Below, piece by piece: positions 22,122 to 31,430 of a DNA stretch of 64,000 bases. This DNA comes from Agapetus fuscipes (Eukaryota; Arthropoda; Insecta; Trichoptera; Glossosomatidae), in contig OX637342.1 of the NCBI GenBank assembly GCA_951799405.1, forward strand, positions 5,332,001 to 5,396,000. Reading direction: 5' to 3'. A program made the translations under genes and the position numbers. Below the pieces are notes generated by a model that searched no databases, was not told where the DNA came from, and was given only the letters and a program-made list of their open reading frames with translations. Each line of letters opens with the position of its first letter. The first letter of the stretch is position 1.

Positions 22122-23561
22122 TATTTTACTCACAACGACTGAATTTACGACACGTACGAGTACTTCCTATTGAGATTTTCTTTCTTTTAAAGGCAGCTAC
22201 AAAAATTCTGGAGATTGAAATTGTAAACTGCTACTTATTTATGTACTGACTAGTGGCATATTTGTCATGTATTTTTATGAAACACTCTTTTTCAATAAAC
22301 TGTGGCTATATTTATGTTCTAAGAACGTAAATAACTAGTTGAAAAAAGCTACCGAATGGGGTTTTCAAGCACAGATTTAAATTTAAAGAAATGAAATTTC
22401 TTAGAGGCAATTACTTTTTGAGTGGGTACATGTTACCCTATAGTATTTTTTACATGTATGTTTCTTAGAATATCTTCTTTGAGACGTTATTTACAGATTC
22501 GAGCAAATGTTAGTCGATTCACTCGCGAGACTTAAAAACGACATTAAATTTATCGTATTTTCCCCAAGAGGTGATCAAAAAAAGGAGCATGCAAAGAGAA
22601 TATTTCTTTTGACACTTTTTTTATTGATAAACATGTCGCCTCCTACATTTTTATTTGAGAATAAAATGAGTCCTAGAAGAGGTTGACTTTTTAGTATTTT
22701 TGTTAATTATATTATTATTACCATGTACTTGTTAGAAATTGTGTAAGCGTATTTTAAGCATTTTTTATGTTTTTCTTTATTCTTCATGGATTTCATACAT
22801 TACATTTATTTCATATTTTCTGTGATGACAAACTAAACATCTTAATGCATCCAAAATATTAATAGATAATAAAATCTTTGACCTTTTTAGAGAAAATATA
22901 TTTTAAATATAAAAATAATGTACACATGACCTTTACTGAACATTATCACAGCTCTCGTGTGACAGAAAATTAATTAAAATTTGAAATCGCGTCAAAAATA
23001 TTAAAACGTCTTTTTCAGTCGCTTCTTTTTGATGAATTTGAGTGGCCGACATTTTTCATGTTTATCCAAACTAATTAATAGTCCCTCTGCAATTTTAAAA
23101 AGTACTCATTGCGTACATACTCAACCATCAAGTAAACAGAATTATGTGCAGAGTTCACGAAAGCAGCTCTTTTGAATGTTTTGTCTTCATGTATTTTTTG
23201 TTTGTTAACGCGAATGTTGAGTATTTACGCAAATTTCAACAGGCCAGGCGCTTGAGAAAAGTGGAGAGTGGCCAAGACTACAAAATATTTGAGTCGAAAG
23301 TTTTTTTTTGGACGCCATTAATTACCCAAGATTACAAAACTTATTCTATTCTCACTTTTTTACAAAACATTCTCTCTCTGTTTATAAACACTTTTTTTTT
23401 GTGCCGTTAAGAATTTTTACATAATGTATTTACTATTTTTGAAACTCGTTCTAAAGTGAGAGTGTTGTGAAAACTATTTTGAATTTGGAATAGTATTATT
23501 TACGTAACAAATAATGAAAAAAATAAAATAAAATTCTTCTGAATCCCTAGTAGATATATAT
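22122..23561. other. A+T-rich intron, nothing recognised
   Basis: 1.4 kb of intron without shared repeats. The open frame at 23144-23410 has no domain and is rich in Phe/Lys as expected from base composition. Confidence 0.45.
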
Positions 23562-24079
23562 TGTTATGTAAATATAAATATTGAAATAAGTATGGGTAGT
23601 TATAGTGTTATGTAAATATAAATATTGAAATAAGTATGGATAGTTATAGTTATAAGAATCCTCAAAAGTATTGGTAGGTAAGATCGATAATTATGTATAA
23701 GTGTAGAATTCTCTAGGCTAAGTAGGTATTTGTTATAATTATAGGAATACTGTGTTACATTTGTAGGTAGGATTTTGGTTGTATCTCTTGGTAGTACGTG
23801 AAGCGTCGAGAAGTAATAATTACTCTGGAACCGTCTGGCGACTTTAGTTCTGGATCATACTGCTCTGAAGAGTATAAAGGTGCGAATGGCCTGCAGAGCG
23901 GGCCAGTATCATAGCGACTAACAAACACATCGAAGCCATCTGATCAGTGAACCGAAACCAAGTAGAATAATCGAGAAAGTAGTGTGAAAATAAATTTTGT
24001 AACTGTGTAAAATAAATAACTATTGAAGAAGACCTGTGTATTTTTAATTTGAAGACAATTGAACCCTAATTTCGTAACA
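23562..24079 (+). repeat. 5' LTR
   Basis: 518 bp, begins TG and ends CA. The first 44 bp (23562-23605) is tandemly repeated (23606-23649) with one difference. A TATA box (tataaagg, 23873-23880) and polyadenylation signal (aataaa, about 23989) are in the right order for U3 and R/U5. Differences from the 3' LTR: second base, 23789 region (ctcttgg/ctctagg), and a 1-bp indel near 23960. Confidence 0.95.
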
Positions 24080-24081
24080 AT

Positions 24082-24099
24082 TGGCGTCAGGTGCGGAAT
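24082..24099 (+). promoter_or_regulatory. Putative tRNA primer-binding site
   Basis: Starts TGG two bases after the LTR (tggcgtcaggtgcgg), as expected for pairing with a tRNA 3' CCA end. It partly resembles the complement of a tRNA-Leu acceptor end, but the assignment is uncertain. Confidence 0.5.
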
Positions 24100-24763
24100 T
24101 GTCAAGAAAAATTAAGATCTTCTGTCTAAAAATAAATAAAATAAATTAAATAGTGTTAAAATGAACTTTATTCAAATTGAACTTTGTGTGAACTGACTTT
24201 TGTGAAAACAAGTGTTTAAATAAATTTTTGTTAAAAGAAAAGACGCAAAAGCAAGTTGCTTATAAATTCTGGAACATCATATGGAACATAATTCTGGACA
24301 TAATTCTGGACATAACATAATGACTATTTTACCGCATTGAGAAAGTCATCAAATTGGACCATAGTTTTTTTTATTATTGTGTGTGATTAAAAAAATAAAA
24401 TAAATAAATAAAAATCTTGAAAAATATTACAAAAGACAGATTCATCGAGAAAAAGTTTTTGAATAACTATCCTTTGTTTACAAGTGTGTGAATGTACATT
24501 AAGTACCTACCTGTGTGTTTGAAAGACTTGAGACGAAATAAATAATTATGTACTATCAGACATTATTATGTTAAAAATATTGGTGATTTAAAAATAAATA
24601 TTAAAAGACAGTACCTACCAATCAGTGTAATCAGATAAATTATTATTTTTGCTAAAGTACGTATTCAAAACAGCTATATATATAAAACTCCAAACTCTTA
24701 TAAAATAAATTTAAAAATATTTTTTGTTTTGAAGTAAATTTAAATTTTTGTTAAAATAAAAAA

Positions 24764-27079
24764 ATGGCTAAGGTGAACATCAAGGACCTCAAAGTCACTG
24801 AGCTTAAAAATGAGCTTCTGGAGAGGGACCTGGAGACCTCAGGAGGGAAGGCGGCCTTACAGGCACGCCTCATGGAGGCCTTGGAACAGTCAGGCGAAGA
24901 CCCGGCATACTTTGTCATGGCATCTGGGGGAGACCGCGCCTTGGACGAGCTAAATATCAGCATCACAAAGTCTATGAAGGAGGAGCTGGCCGACAATTCG
25001 AAGACCCTGAGGGAAGACCTGAAGACTGAGATGGCTGAAAACGCCAAGACTATGAAGGAGGACCTGGCAACCATGGAGGAGAAGATGACCAGCAACCTGA
25101 CCGGGCTAGAGGAGAAGATGACTGGGCTGGAGGAGAAGATGACCAGCAACCTGACCGTGCTGGAGAAGAAAGTGGCAGAAAGCTCGCGAGCAATGTCAGA
25201 GATTGAGGCCCGTGTGGCAAGCCTGGAGGACCGTCTGCGTGCCGAGCTGGCTGACAAGTGCCAGATGGAGTCCACCAGAATCTCCCCCAAAGGCGGCCTT
25301 CACGACGAGACCGACCAGGGATGCTCAACTCCAACCAGGGTCACAAGAGGGGATGATGACCCTTCCCTAGCCAAGCACAACCTCCCAACCTTCGACGGGA
25401 AGACGTCGTGGGAGGAATACTTGACCCTCTTTGAGACGGCTGCCATGATGGGAGCCTGGAGCCAGCAGAAGAAGGCTTCGGTTCTCAGCCTGTCGCTCCG
25501 AGGAGACGCTCTCAGGGTTCTGCAGGCCATACCCCTGGACAACCGTGGTGACTTTGGGCAGCTGAAGCAGCGCTTGGATATGCGCTATGGCCACAAGTGC
25601 CTGGAGCAGCTGTACAAGTCGCAGCTGAACACAAGGGTGCAGAAGCCCAACGAGAGCCTCCAGGAGTTTGAAATGGACATCGCCCGCCTGGTACGAGACG
25701 CTTACCCGACAGCCTCCGACGACATCTGTGAGAGCTTGGCAGTGGACAAGTTCCTAAATGGATTGCGGGAATGGGAGACGCAACAAGCCGTAAAACTGGC
25801 TCATCCCAAGGCTTTGAACGAGGCGCTCAGCCAAGCTCTCGAGTTTGAGGCTGTCAAACAGTCCATCAGGGGCCACGCCAGGGTTCGTGCAGTCGAGGCA
25901 GAGGAGGTCAAGCTACCTACAACCGAGGAAATAATAGAAAAAGTGCTGCAGCAACTTGAGCCAACGAGACAGAAGGCGCACTGCTGGACGTGTGGCCAGC
26001 AAGGACACCTGAGCGCGAGGTGCCCAAAGTCTCAAGGACCGGAGAAATTGGAAGACGACCGCAAGGATGTAGAGACCACCATGGAGATGAACAAACGGCT
26101 GAGGAAACAGCTCCAGGATGCCGAGAGAAAGGTCAAAGTCATGGAGACGGAGAACAGGCAGCTGACGAAGAACTTGGCCAGCAGTGAAAGGGTCCGGCGA
26201 ACAGCGGAGGCCGAGAGGGACGAGTTGCACGAGACTGTGCTGAGCCTGGAGAGACAGAACAAGGGGCTTAAGACTAAGCTCCAGCAGCTGGAAGCTGGGC
26301 AGGGGCCCAGGACGAAGGACACCATCGCCAACCTGGAGTCCAAGAACAGCAACACCAAGGAGGCGGGAGCTCGAATGAAGGATAACCACCGGCCAACTCA
26401 AAGAGCAAAGTGGTCAAACAATGACCAGCCCGCCCAGAGAGTACAAAAATGCGTCGCATCCAAAGAAGCGCCCCTGTTTGAGACGTTCTGGAGCAAGGTG
26501 CAAGAGGGACAGAAGATTCGCCATGGGGTGACCACAGAAGTCCACAAGGACTTATTTGAGGTCACTGGGGACCACACACTGGCATGCAGTGTACCGGAAG
26601 ATCTAGATATGTCTAGAGGAATTGCACGGGTCTTCCGATACAAATTCGGAGAACCGCAACCCTCGAGCAGCCCGCAAGGAAGAGCTCTGAGACTACCGAA
26701 GGGGCGTCAACAAGCATACTGCCTGGTTGTCCCGGATTCCAGCAACCTGGAAGAGGACTACAAGGCATTGTGGGACGGCCTTGTTGAGCTGCGTGACTAC
26801 ATGTTGGAGGATCAGCAGGCGCGTCTGGCAATACCGAAGATGGGTGGCGGCCGCGCTAATCGAGACTGGCGGATAATCCGGAGTATGATTGAAGCAGTGT
26901 TCTCGGGAGTCGGCATCAGCGTCATGGTGTGCTGCGAGCAAGCGCAGCCGAGAGCCAGTGGGGAGAAATCCGTGGACTGCCACTTCTTCCTGACCACAGG
27001 GTGTCGACGTGGATCAGCATGCCCCTACCTACACAGAGTCAAGACTGTTCCGGGACGAAACAGTCTAGGTGGGGGGTAG
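24764..27079 (+). CDS. Gag-like polyprotein: SAP, capsid, CCHC, macro domain, CCCH finger
   Basis: 771 residues. In order: SAP-type DNA-binding helix pair (about 6-42); coiled coil (about 60-165) with tandem LEEKMT repeats at 104-135; Ty3-type capsid region (about 203-365; LPTFDGKTSWEEY, LRGDALRVL, SLQEFEMDIARLV); CCHC knuckle C407-C410-H415-C420; second coiled coil (about 428-525); macro domain (about 572-724); CCCH finger C739-C747-C753-H757. The macro domain has GIARVFRYKFG (619-629), a strand at 651-656 and LAIPKMGGG (688-696), and aligns by eye with human TARG1/OARD1 throughout. The two catalytic residues of TARG1 (Lys84, Asp125) correspond here to Pro657 and Ala698, so ADP-ribose binding is more likely than hydrolysis. 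The start is preceded by an A-rich leader and gives a complete SAP domain. Coding G+C is far above the leader's. SAP and macro domains suggest chromatin or PARP-linked activity; that is inference. Confidence 0.93.
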   Translation: MAKVNIKDLKVTELKNELLERDLETSGGKAALQARLMEALEQSGEDPAYFVMASGGDRALDELNISITKSMKEELADNSKTLREDLKTEMAENAKTMKEDLATMEEKMTSNLTGLEEKMTGLEEKMTSNLTVLEKKVAESSRAMSEIEARVASLEDRLRAELADKCQMESTRISPKGGLHDETDQGCSTPTRVTRGDDDPSLAKHNLPTFDGKTSWEEYLTLFETAAMMGAWSQQKKASVLSLSLRGDALRVLQAIPLDNRGDFGQLKQRLDMRYGHKCLEQLYKSQLNTRVQKPNESLQEFEMDIARLVRDAYPTASDDICESLAVDKFLNGLREWETQQAVKLAHPKALNEALSQALEFEAVKQSIRGHARVRAVEAEEVKLPTTEEIIEKVLQQLEPTRQKAHCWTCGQQGHLSARCPKSQGPEKLEDDRKDVETTMEMNKRLRKQLQDAERKVKVMETENRQLTKNLASSERVRRTAEAERDELHETVLSLERQNKGLKTKLQQLEAGQGPRTKDTIANLESKNSNTKEAGARMKDNHRPTQRAKWSNNDQPAQRVQKCVASKEAPLFETFWSKVQEGQKIRHGVTTEVHKDLFEVTGDHTLACSVPEDLDMSRGIARVFRYKFGEPQPSSSPQGRALRLPKGRQQAYCLVVPDSSNLEEDYKALWDGLVELRDYMLEDQQARLAIPKMGGGRANRDWRIIRSMIEAVFSGVGISVMVCCEQAQPRASGEKSVDCHFFLTTGCRRGSACPYLHRVKTVPGRNSLGGG
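27068..27079 (+). promoter_or_regulatory. Polypurine tract overlapping the Gag stop codon
   Basis: ggtggggggtag lies directly before the 3' LTR and would prime plus-strand DNA synthesis. It encodes the last Gly-Gly-Gly and the TAG stop, so coding sequence and cis-signal are merged, leaving no space for pol. Confidence 0.8.
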
Positions 27080-27596
27080 TATTATGTAAATATAAATATT
27101 GAAATAAGTATGGGTAGTTATAGTGTTATGTAAATATAAATATTGAAATAAGTATGGATAGTTATAGTTATAAGAATCCTCAAAAGTATTGGTAGGTAAG
27201 ATCGATAATTATGTATAAGTGTAGAATTCTCTAGGCTAAGTAGGTATTTGTTATAATTATAGGAATACTGTGTTACATTTGTAGGTAGGATTTTGGTTGT
27301 ATCTCTAGGTAGTACGTGAAGCGTCGAGAAGTAATAATTACTCTGGAACCGTCTGGCGACTTTAGTTCTGGATCATACTGCTCTGAAGAGTATAAAGGTG
27401 CGAATGGCCTGCAGAGCGGGCCAGTATCATAGCGACTAACAAACACATCGAAGCCATCTGATCAGTGAACCGAAACCAATGGAATAATCGAGAAAGTAGT
27501 GTGAAAATAAATTTTGTAACTGTGTAAAATAAATAACTATTGAAGAAGACCTGTGTATTTTTAATTTGAAGACAATTGAACCCTAATTTCGTAACA
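27080..27596 (+). repeat. 3' LTR
   Basis: 517 bp and nearly identical to the 5' LTR, with the same 44-bp terminal duplication. It begins TA instead of TG. Because U3 of the 3' LTR templates the left end of new cDNA, this change could impair integration of progeny from this copy. Confidence 0.95.
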
Positions 27597-27655
27597 ATAT
27601 GATGTTTTTTAGTTGGGATACTTACCTCTAAACAACTTGACGTGTATCCTATAAA

Positions 27656-27692
27656 CCATAATCTAAGCTTCAAGATATATTAAGATTTAAAA
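27656..27692 (-). repeat. Family A tail fragment
   Basis: ataatctaagcttcaagatatatt matches the minus-strand 3' end of family A. It sits just before a plus-strand copy. Confidence 0.5.
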
Positions 27693-27701
27693 TTTATTAA
27701 A

Positions 27702-27971
27702 TGACTAATAGGTTGGTATGCGGCTAATCACCTATGCTGTAGAAAAAGTGGTTCACTCTACCAATACCACCCCTGTTTCAGGGAAGGTCGGCAAAAGTTT
27801 CTGGGTGTTGTGTTCATTTGTAGTTTGATTTTTGAATTGTGAGTATTATACATTTTGTACATTATTGTACATTTGTAAGTGAAAACTTACACACGTCTGT
27901 ATGTGAGCATGCATTAAATTTGAACTTCGAATCTTAATATGTCTTTGCAACTTAAATTAAATTAGATTAGA
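27702..27971 (+). repeat. Family A repeat, diverged period-5 copy
   Basis: Head atgactaataggttggtatgcgg (ttccttg lost), tail with attagattag. Intron of the dehydrogenase gene. Confidence 0.75.
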
Positions 27972-28568
27972 GAAATGTGAGAGCTTGTAAACACTTTGAA
28001 AAAATATATTAAACCTTCGAAGCATTACATCAATTTAATTAACTGATAGGGTATTAGCTTATAATAAAATTATAAAGTTTTGTTGCACAGCTAATCTTCT
28101 ACAATAATTAGATTGTACCTGAAGAATTTAAGTTCATTCACGAAACAGGAAACAGAACCTATTCTATAACAACACAATGTATTGTTTTTTCTATAGATCA
28201 CGATCAAATATAAGAAGATGAGATACATATGTAGGCAGTATATACGTATTACACCACGTCGTTAAAGAGGATAATAAATATTTAGCACATTAATATTAAC
28301 GCCACCTGCGGCGCTGTTCTTAATAGATCCGTAAAGCGTCCTGAGGAGGCGCTAAGTCCCGCGTCGTATATCAAATACATACAAAACATATTTAATTTCT
28401 GCGCGCTCTCATACCCAGCCTCACACAATCTCATATCGAGAAAACAGCGGGACCGCTGGGAGCCCGCAAATTACATATTACCCATTATTTTAGCCTATTT
28501 TGCAAAGGTACATACATAACCCAATATATATAATCGTTTATCATTCAACAATCTTGCATTATCAAGGT
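27972..28568. other. Intron, with a G+C-rich unique patch
   Basis: 28290-28470 (cgccacctgcggcgctg, gaggaggcgctaagtcccgcg, agcgggaccgctgggagccc) is G+C-rich and not repeated in the window. It could be a conserved intronic element. No splice-bounded open frame was found in it. Confidence 0.4.
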
Positions 28569-28569
28569 A

Positions 28570-29115
28570 AGTGTAACTGTAACTCTGTCACCATTCCGCT
28601 AGGGGTGGCCAGAGCCTCTGAAGATTTGTCTCATTGTTTTCTATCCTTGCATTCCTCTTTCAATTCATTTATATCCATCACCCATGACTCCTTGACTGAT
28701 AGGTTGGTACGAGGCTGACCACCCGTGCTGTAAAAATCGGTTCACTTTTGCCAATGCCACCCCGGTTCAGGGAACGGCGGCAGGAGTTGCAAAGTTTATG
28801 TCCATGTGAGGTTTTCTTTATTTGTATGCACACATGCAGAATATGTAGGCGCGAACCTACATGTGCCTGTCTGTAGGCATGCATTTCATATGAGCCTTAA
28901 ATGCTTACATATCCTTGCAGCTTAGATTATAGATTATAGACCCTTTTCAAATATTTCTTTCTTTATATTCGCTTTGTATATCCCATTCTTTCACAATTTA
29001 ACCAATCTGATATACTTTTCAGACATACTTTCTCAGTCTTCCCTTTCCTCTTATTCCTTCCACATTTCCACTATATATAGGTACACTTTATAAGTCTTTC
29101 ATCATTCATCCAGTA
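28570..29115 (-). pseudogene. LINE-a 3' remnant split by family A
   Basis: Left part (28570-28689) is the minus-strand LINE-a 3' UTR and MDINEL codons (taactgtaactctgtcacc, tcatttatatccatcacc). The right part (28940-29115) continues with the DIQSE, GRPRK and MNDERL regions, both with stops. A family A copy at 28690 interrupts it; accc on both sides may be the duplication. Confidence 0.7.
28690..28938 (+). repeat. Family A repeat inserted in LINE-a
   Basis: Complete period-7 copy (tccttgactgataggttggtacg … cttagattatagattataga). It is younger than the LINE-a remnant it splits. Confidence 0.8.
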
Positions 29116-29289
29116 AACAAAAACTTTAAGTTTTTCTTGAAGGACAAACATCTCAGGTTTATGTGACTAGAGCTCTAAGCAATCAATAACAAAATAATTT
29201 TAGTCGCATTTAAAAACGGAAAGCGTTAATCTAAAATTGTTAAGATATTTTTTTTATATTTAATATGCATTAGATTTTGTAGGGTTTGT

Positions 29290-29430
29290 GTATTCACACA
29301 GTGAAAATTCATTTTAATTCCACTGTAATCATACCCGATGATGACCTACTAGGTCGAAAACGCGTTTGTAATTTGTTTTAAGATTTTAATCTTTCTAAAT
29401 AAATTTTAGTGAAAATAAACAGTGTTTTCT
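29290..29430 (+). repeat. Penelope-like end with hammerhead-like core
   Basis: cccgatga, then a 5-bp hairpin (gacctactaggtc), then gaaaacgcg, followed by tagtgaaaataaacagtg. The order matches CUGANGA-stem II-GAAA with one substitution. The ttcacacagtg / agtgaaaat words recur near the foldbacks at 8514 and 42531. Confidence 0.45.
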
Positions 29431-29486
29431 TTGAATTCCTTCAAAAATTATAAATTAAAAAATTCATTTTATTCAAAAAAAAGTTT

Positions 29487-29650
29487 TTTTCTAAAACGTA
29501 GTTTTATTTTCACAATAATATTTTCTACGTCAAGCACTTTCGACCTTCAATACTATAATACAATACTCTTGATATTGACCTGAGTATTGAAGGTCGAAAG
29601 TGCTTGACGTAGAAAATATTATTGTGAAAATAAAACTACGTTTTAGAAAA
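29487..29650. repeat. Perfect 68-bp inverted repeat
   Basis: 29487-29554 is exactly reverse-complementary to 29583-29650, with a 28-bp spacer. The arms contain gttttattttcacaataata and acgtcaagcactttcgacc. A perfect stem of this length implies very recent formation or ongoing arm homogenisation. Its transcript would be a long hairpin. Confidence 0.95.
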
Positions 29651-29671
29651 AAATAAAATAATAATAATAAA

Positions 29672-29892
29672 ATTTAATATGCATATTCAATGCATGCCCA
29701 CAAGCATAAACGTGTGGGTTCACGATTACACATGCTGAATGAGCACTTACAAAATAAAAACCTAAATCCAAAATGAACAAAATAAAAGACTTGTAAATTT
29801 TGTCCGACCTTCTCTGAAACAGGGGCAGCATTGACAAAGAGAACCAATTTTACAGTACGTATGAATAGTCCACCTCATACCAAGCTTTTTAC
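29672..29892 (-). repeat. Family A repeat
   Basis: Minus-strand copy, adjacent to the perfect inverted repeat. Tail units replaced by ataataata; head acttgtcaa at the right. Confidence 0.75.
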
Positions 29893-30184
29893 TTGTCAAA
29901 AAAGTCCTAACGTAAAAACTGGCACGCAAAAACGTTGAATGTGAGAAATTTTATGTAGAGCATGTCATATTATAGTAAAGTCAGAAAATTCATTGCCTAA
30001 AATATACCAGTGTTTGGTTAGCGGCCCACCCTGAATAGATATTGTTTGCTTTGAGGAAATAAGGTGTTGTCTAAATCCACGCATGACCTTTAGGTTTAGA
30101 AATATGATGTGATAGTGATTTAGGGAAACTTGATGTTACTAAAATGTTTTACAAAAAACCTTCTCCAATGGTTTCTTCTGGATA
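29893..30184. other. No recognised feature
   Basis: Unique A+T-rich intron sequence. Confidence 0.4.
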
Positions 30185-30330
30185 AAATGAAAGAGATATG
30201 TGGTGAAATTGAGAAAGAATGATTGTACAATGGAAGGAAATGCATGAAAAAAGTAATTAAAATGAATTAATTAAAAGAGGTATGCACAGATAGGAAAAAG
30301 GAAGACAAATCTGCAAATGTTCACGGCAAA
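30185..30330 (+). pseudogene. LINE-a C-terminal remnant
   Basis: aaagaatgattgtacaatgg … tgcatgaaaaaagt … aaagaggtatgcacagatag matches the CMKKVMDMNELKEVCKDR coding stretch of the 41060 copy, with frameshifts and an internal deletion. Confidence 0.6.
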
Positions 30331-30442
30331 GGCTTTTAAATTTTAAATGTCAATTTTAATTGTTTTGTTGTATTTTATACGTTTTTTTTTTCATTTCTTG
30401 TCTGTTTTTATGTAGTAAAATGTATGTTTTAATTTTTATTCC

Positions 30443-30720
30443 TAGACTTGAAACCACAGATCAAAAAAACCTTATCTATGCTTGAAACTGATCGTCCATA
30501 CTGCAAAAAGTTAGTCGCTTTGCTAATGTCTCTCCTATACAAGGATATAGTGGTAAGAATTGCAGGGCTTATGTTCATTTAAATTTTGGATTTTTGTTTT
30601 ACATAATATGCAGTATATCCGTCAAATAACATTTGTCTACGCGTAGGTATGCATTTAATGTTAATCTGAAATATATTTTTAATGGTCAGTGTACTAGTAT
30701 TGTGCAAGTCATTGCTATTT
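30443..30720 (+). repeat. Family A repeat, highly diverged
   Basis: Only cctagacttg, actgatcgtccatactgc and ttgcagggcttatgttcattt remain clear. An old copy. Confidence 0.5.
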
Positions 30721-30804
30721 CAAAGAAATTTCAAAACAAAATACGTAACGAGTAAAGTAATTTATTTCATATCGTTGAAGTAAATTTCTCTAGACCTCAA
30801 AGAT

Positions 30805-31066
30805 TCTTGTTGTAGTGCCGCAGGGGTGTGTATGAGCTTGGTCGTGGCTAAAAAGCGCCAATACTCAAGCAAGACCTAGTAGCTGTAAGACTGGATGGAC
30901 CTTTAGTGACCGGTCTTTGGTAAAGGTTTTATGAATTTTTCAACACAGCAAAGAGCATATTTGAAAATAAAATTGGTAAAAAAATTCTGCTCCACCGGGA
31001 TTCGAAACTAACACCTTCGATTAACGAGTCCGAAGTATTGCCACTGGTCTACGGACCGGTCCAAAA
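30805..31066 (-). mobile_element. Family C SINE, tRNA head, ctgcggcac-type end
   Basis: Minus-strand copy. The right end is ggaccggtcc with box A changed (tagaccagtgg) and box B ggtttcgaatccc-like. The left end (gttgtagtgccgcagg) is the second tail type, as at 5832 and 56763, here without a 5S head. So tail type and head type assort independently. Confidence 0.8.
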
Positions 31067-31430
31067 AAAACTTAAATTGTATCTTAAATAAAAAATAATT
31101 TAAATAAAATTTTTAAATTACTAAGTTTACGCAATAATAAACTTTCGTGACCTCTCACACTAAGCTTGTTATGCACTGTAATAATAATTATACATACGGT
31201 CGAGTTTCAGATACATTAATTAAAAGCTCTGACGACGCGACGGTCAAAGGACGCCAAAAGAAACGAAAACATTTTTTCAAGGATGTCTTGTTCTGCAACT
31301 TAAGTATTTAACATTACGTAAATAACCTAACCATCCATTTAGCAAAAATGTATTGAATATTATACAGAGATAGCGTTGAGCGTTTTCGTTTCAGGATATA
31401 TTTTTAGTGAAACGCTTTAACGTGCTGTAT
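31067..31430. other. No recognised feature
   Basis: Unique A+T-rich intron sequence. Confidence 0.4.

Larger units (their letters stand above)
23562..27596 (+). mobile_element. Gag-only Ty3-type LTR retrotransposon with macro domain
   Basis: 4,035-bp element with 517-518-bp LTRs, flanked by a 4-bp duplication atat (23558-23561, 27597-27600). Order: 5' LTR, putative primer-binding site, 680-bp A+T-rich leader, one 771-codon ORF, polypurine tract, 3' LTR. No protease, RT, RNase H or integrase exists, and no deletion scar is visible because the ORF stop abuts the 3' LTR. The element must depend on an autonomous relative for polymerase and integrase. The LTRs differ at only about four positions, so insertion is recent. 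It sits in the 13-kb intron of the dehydrogenase gene, in the same direction, so its poly-A signals could affect that transcript. Confidence 0.93.

Noticed and set aside
24751..25290. Long minus-strand frame opposite the Gag gene
   Set aside because: It mirrors the plus-strand coding sequence; serine/leucine-rich and without domains. The plus frame has clear Gag, CCHC and macro motifs.
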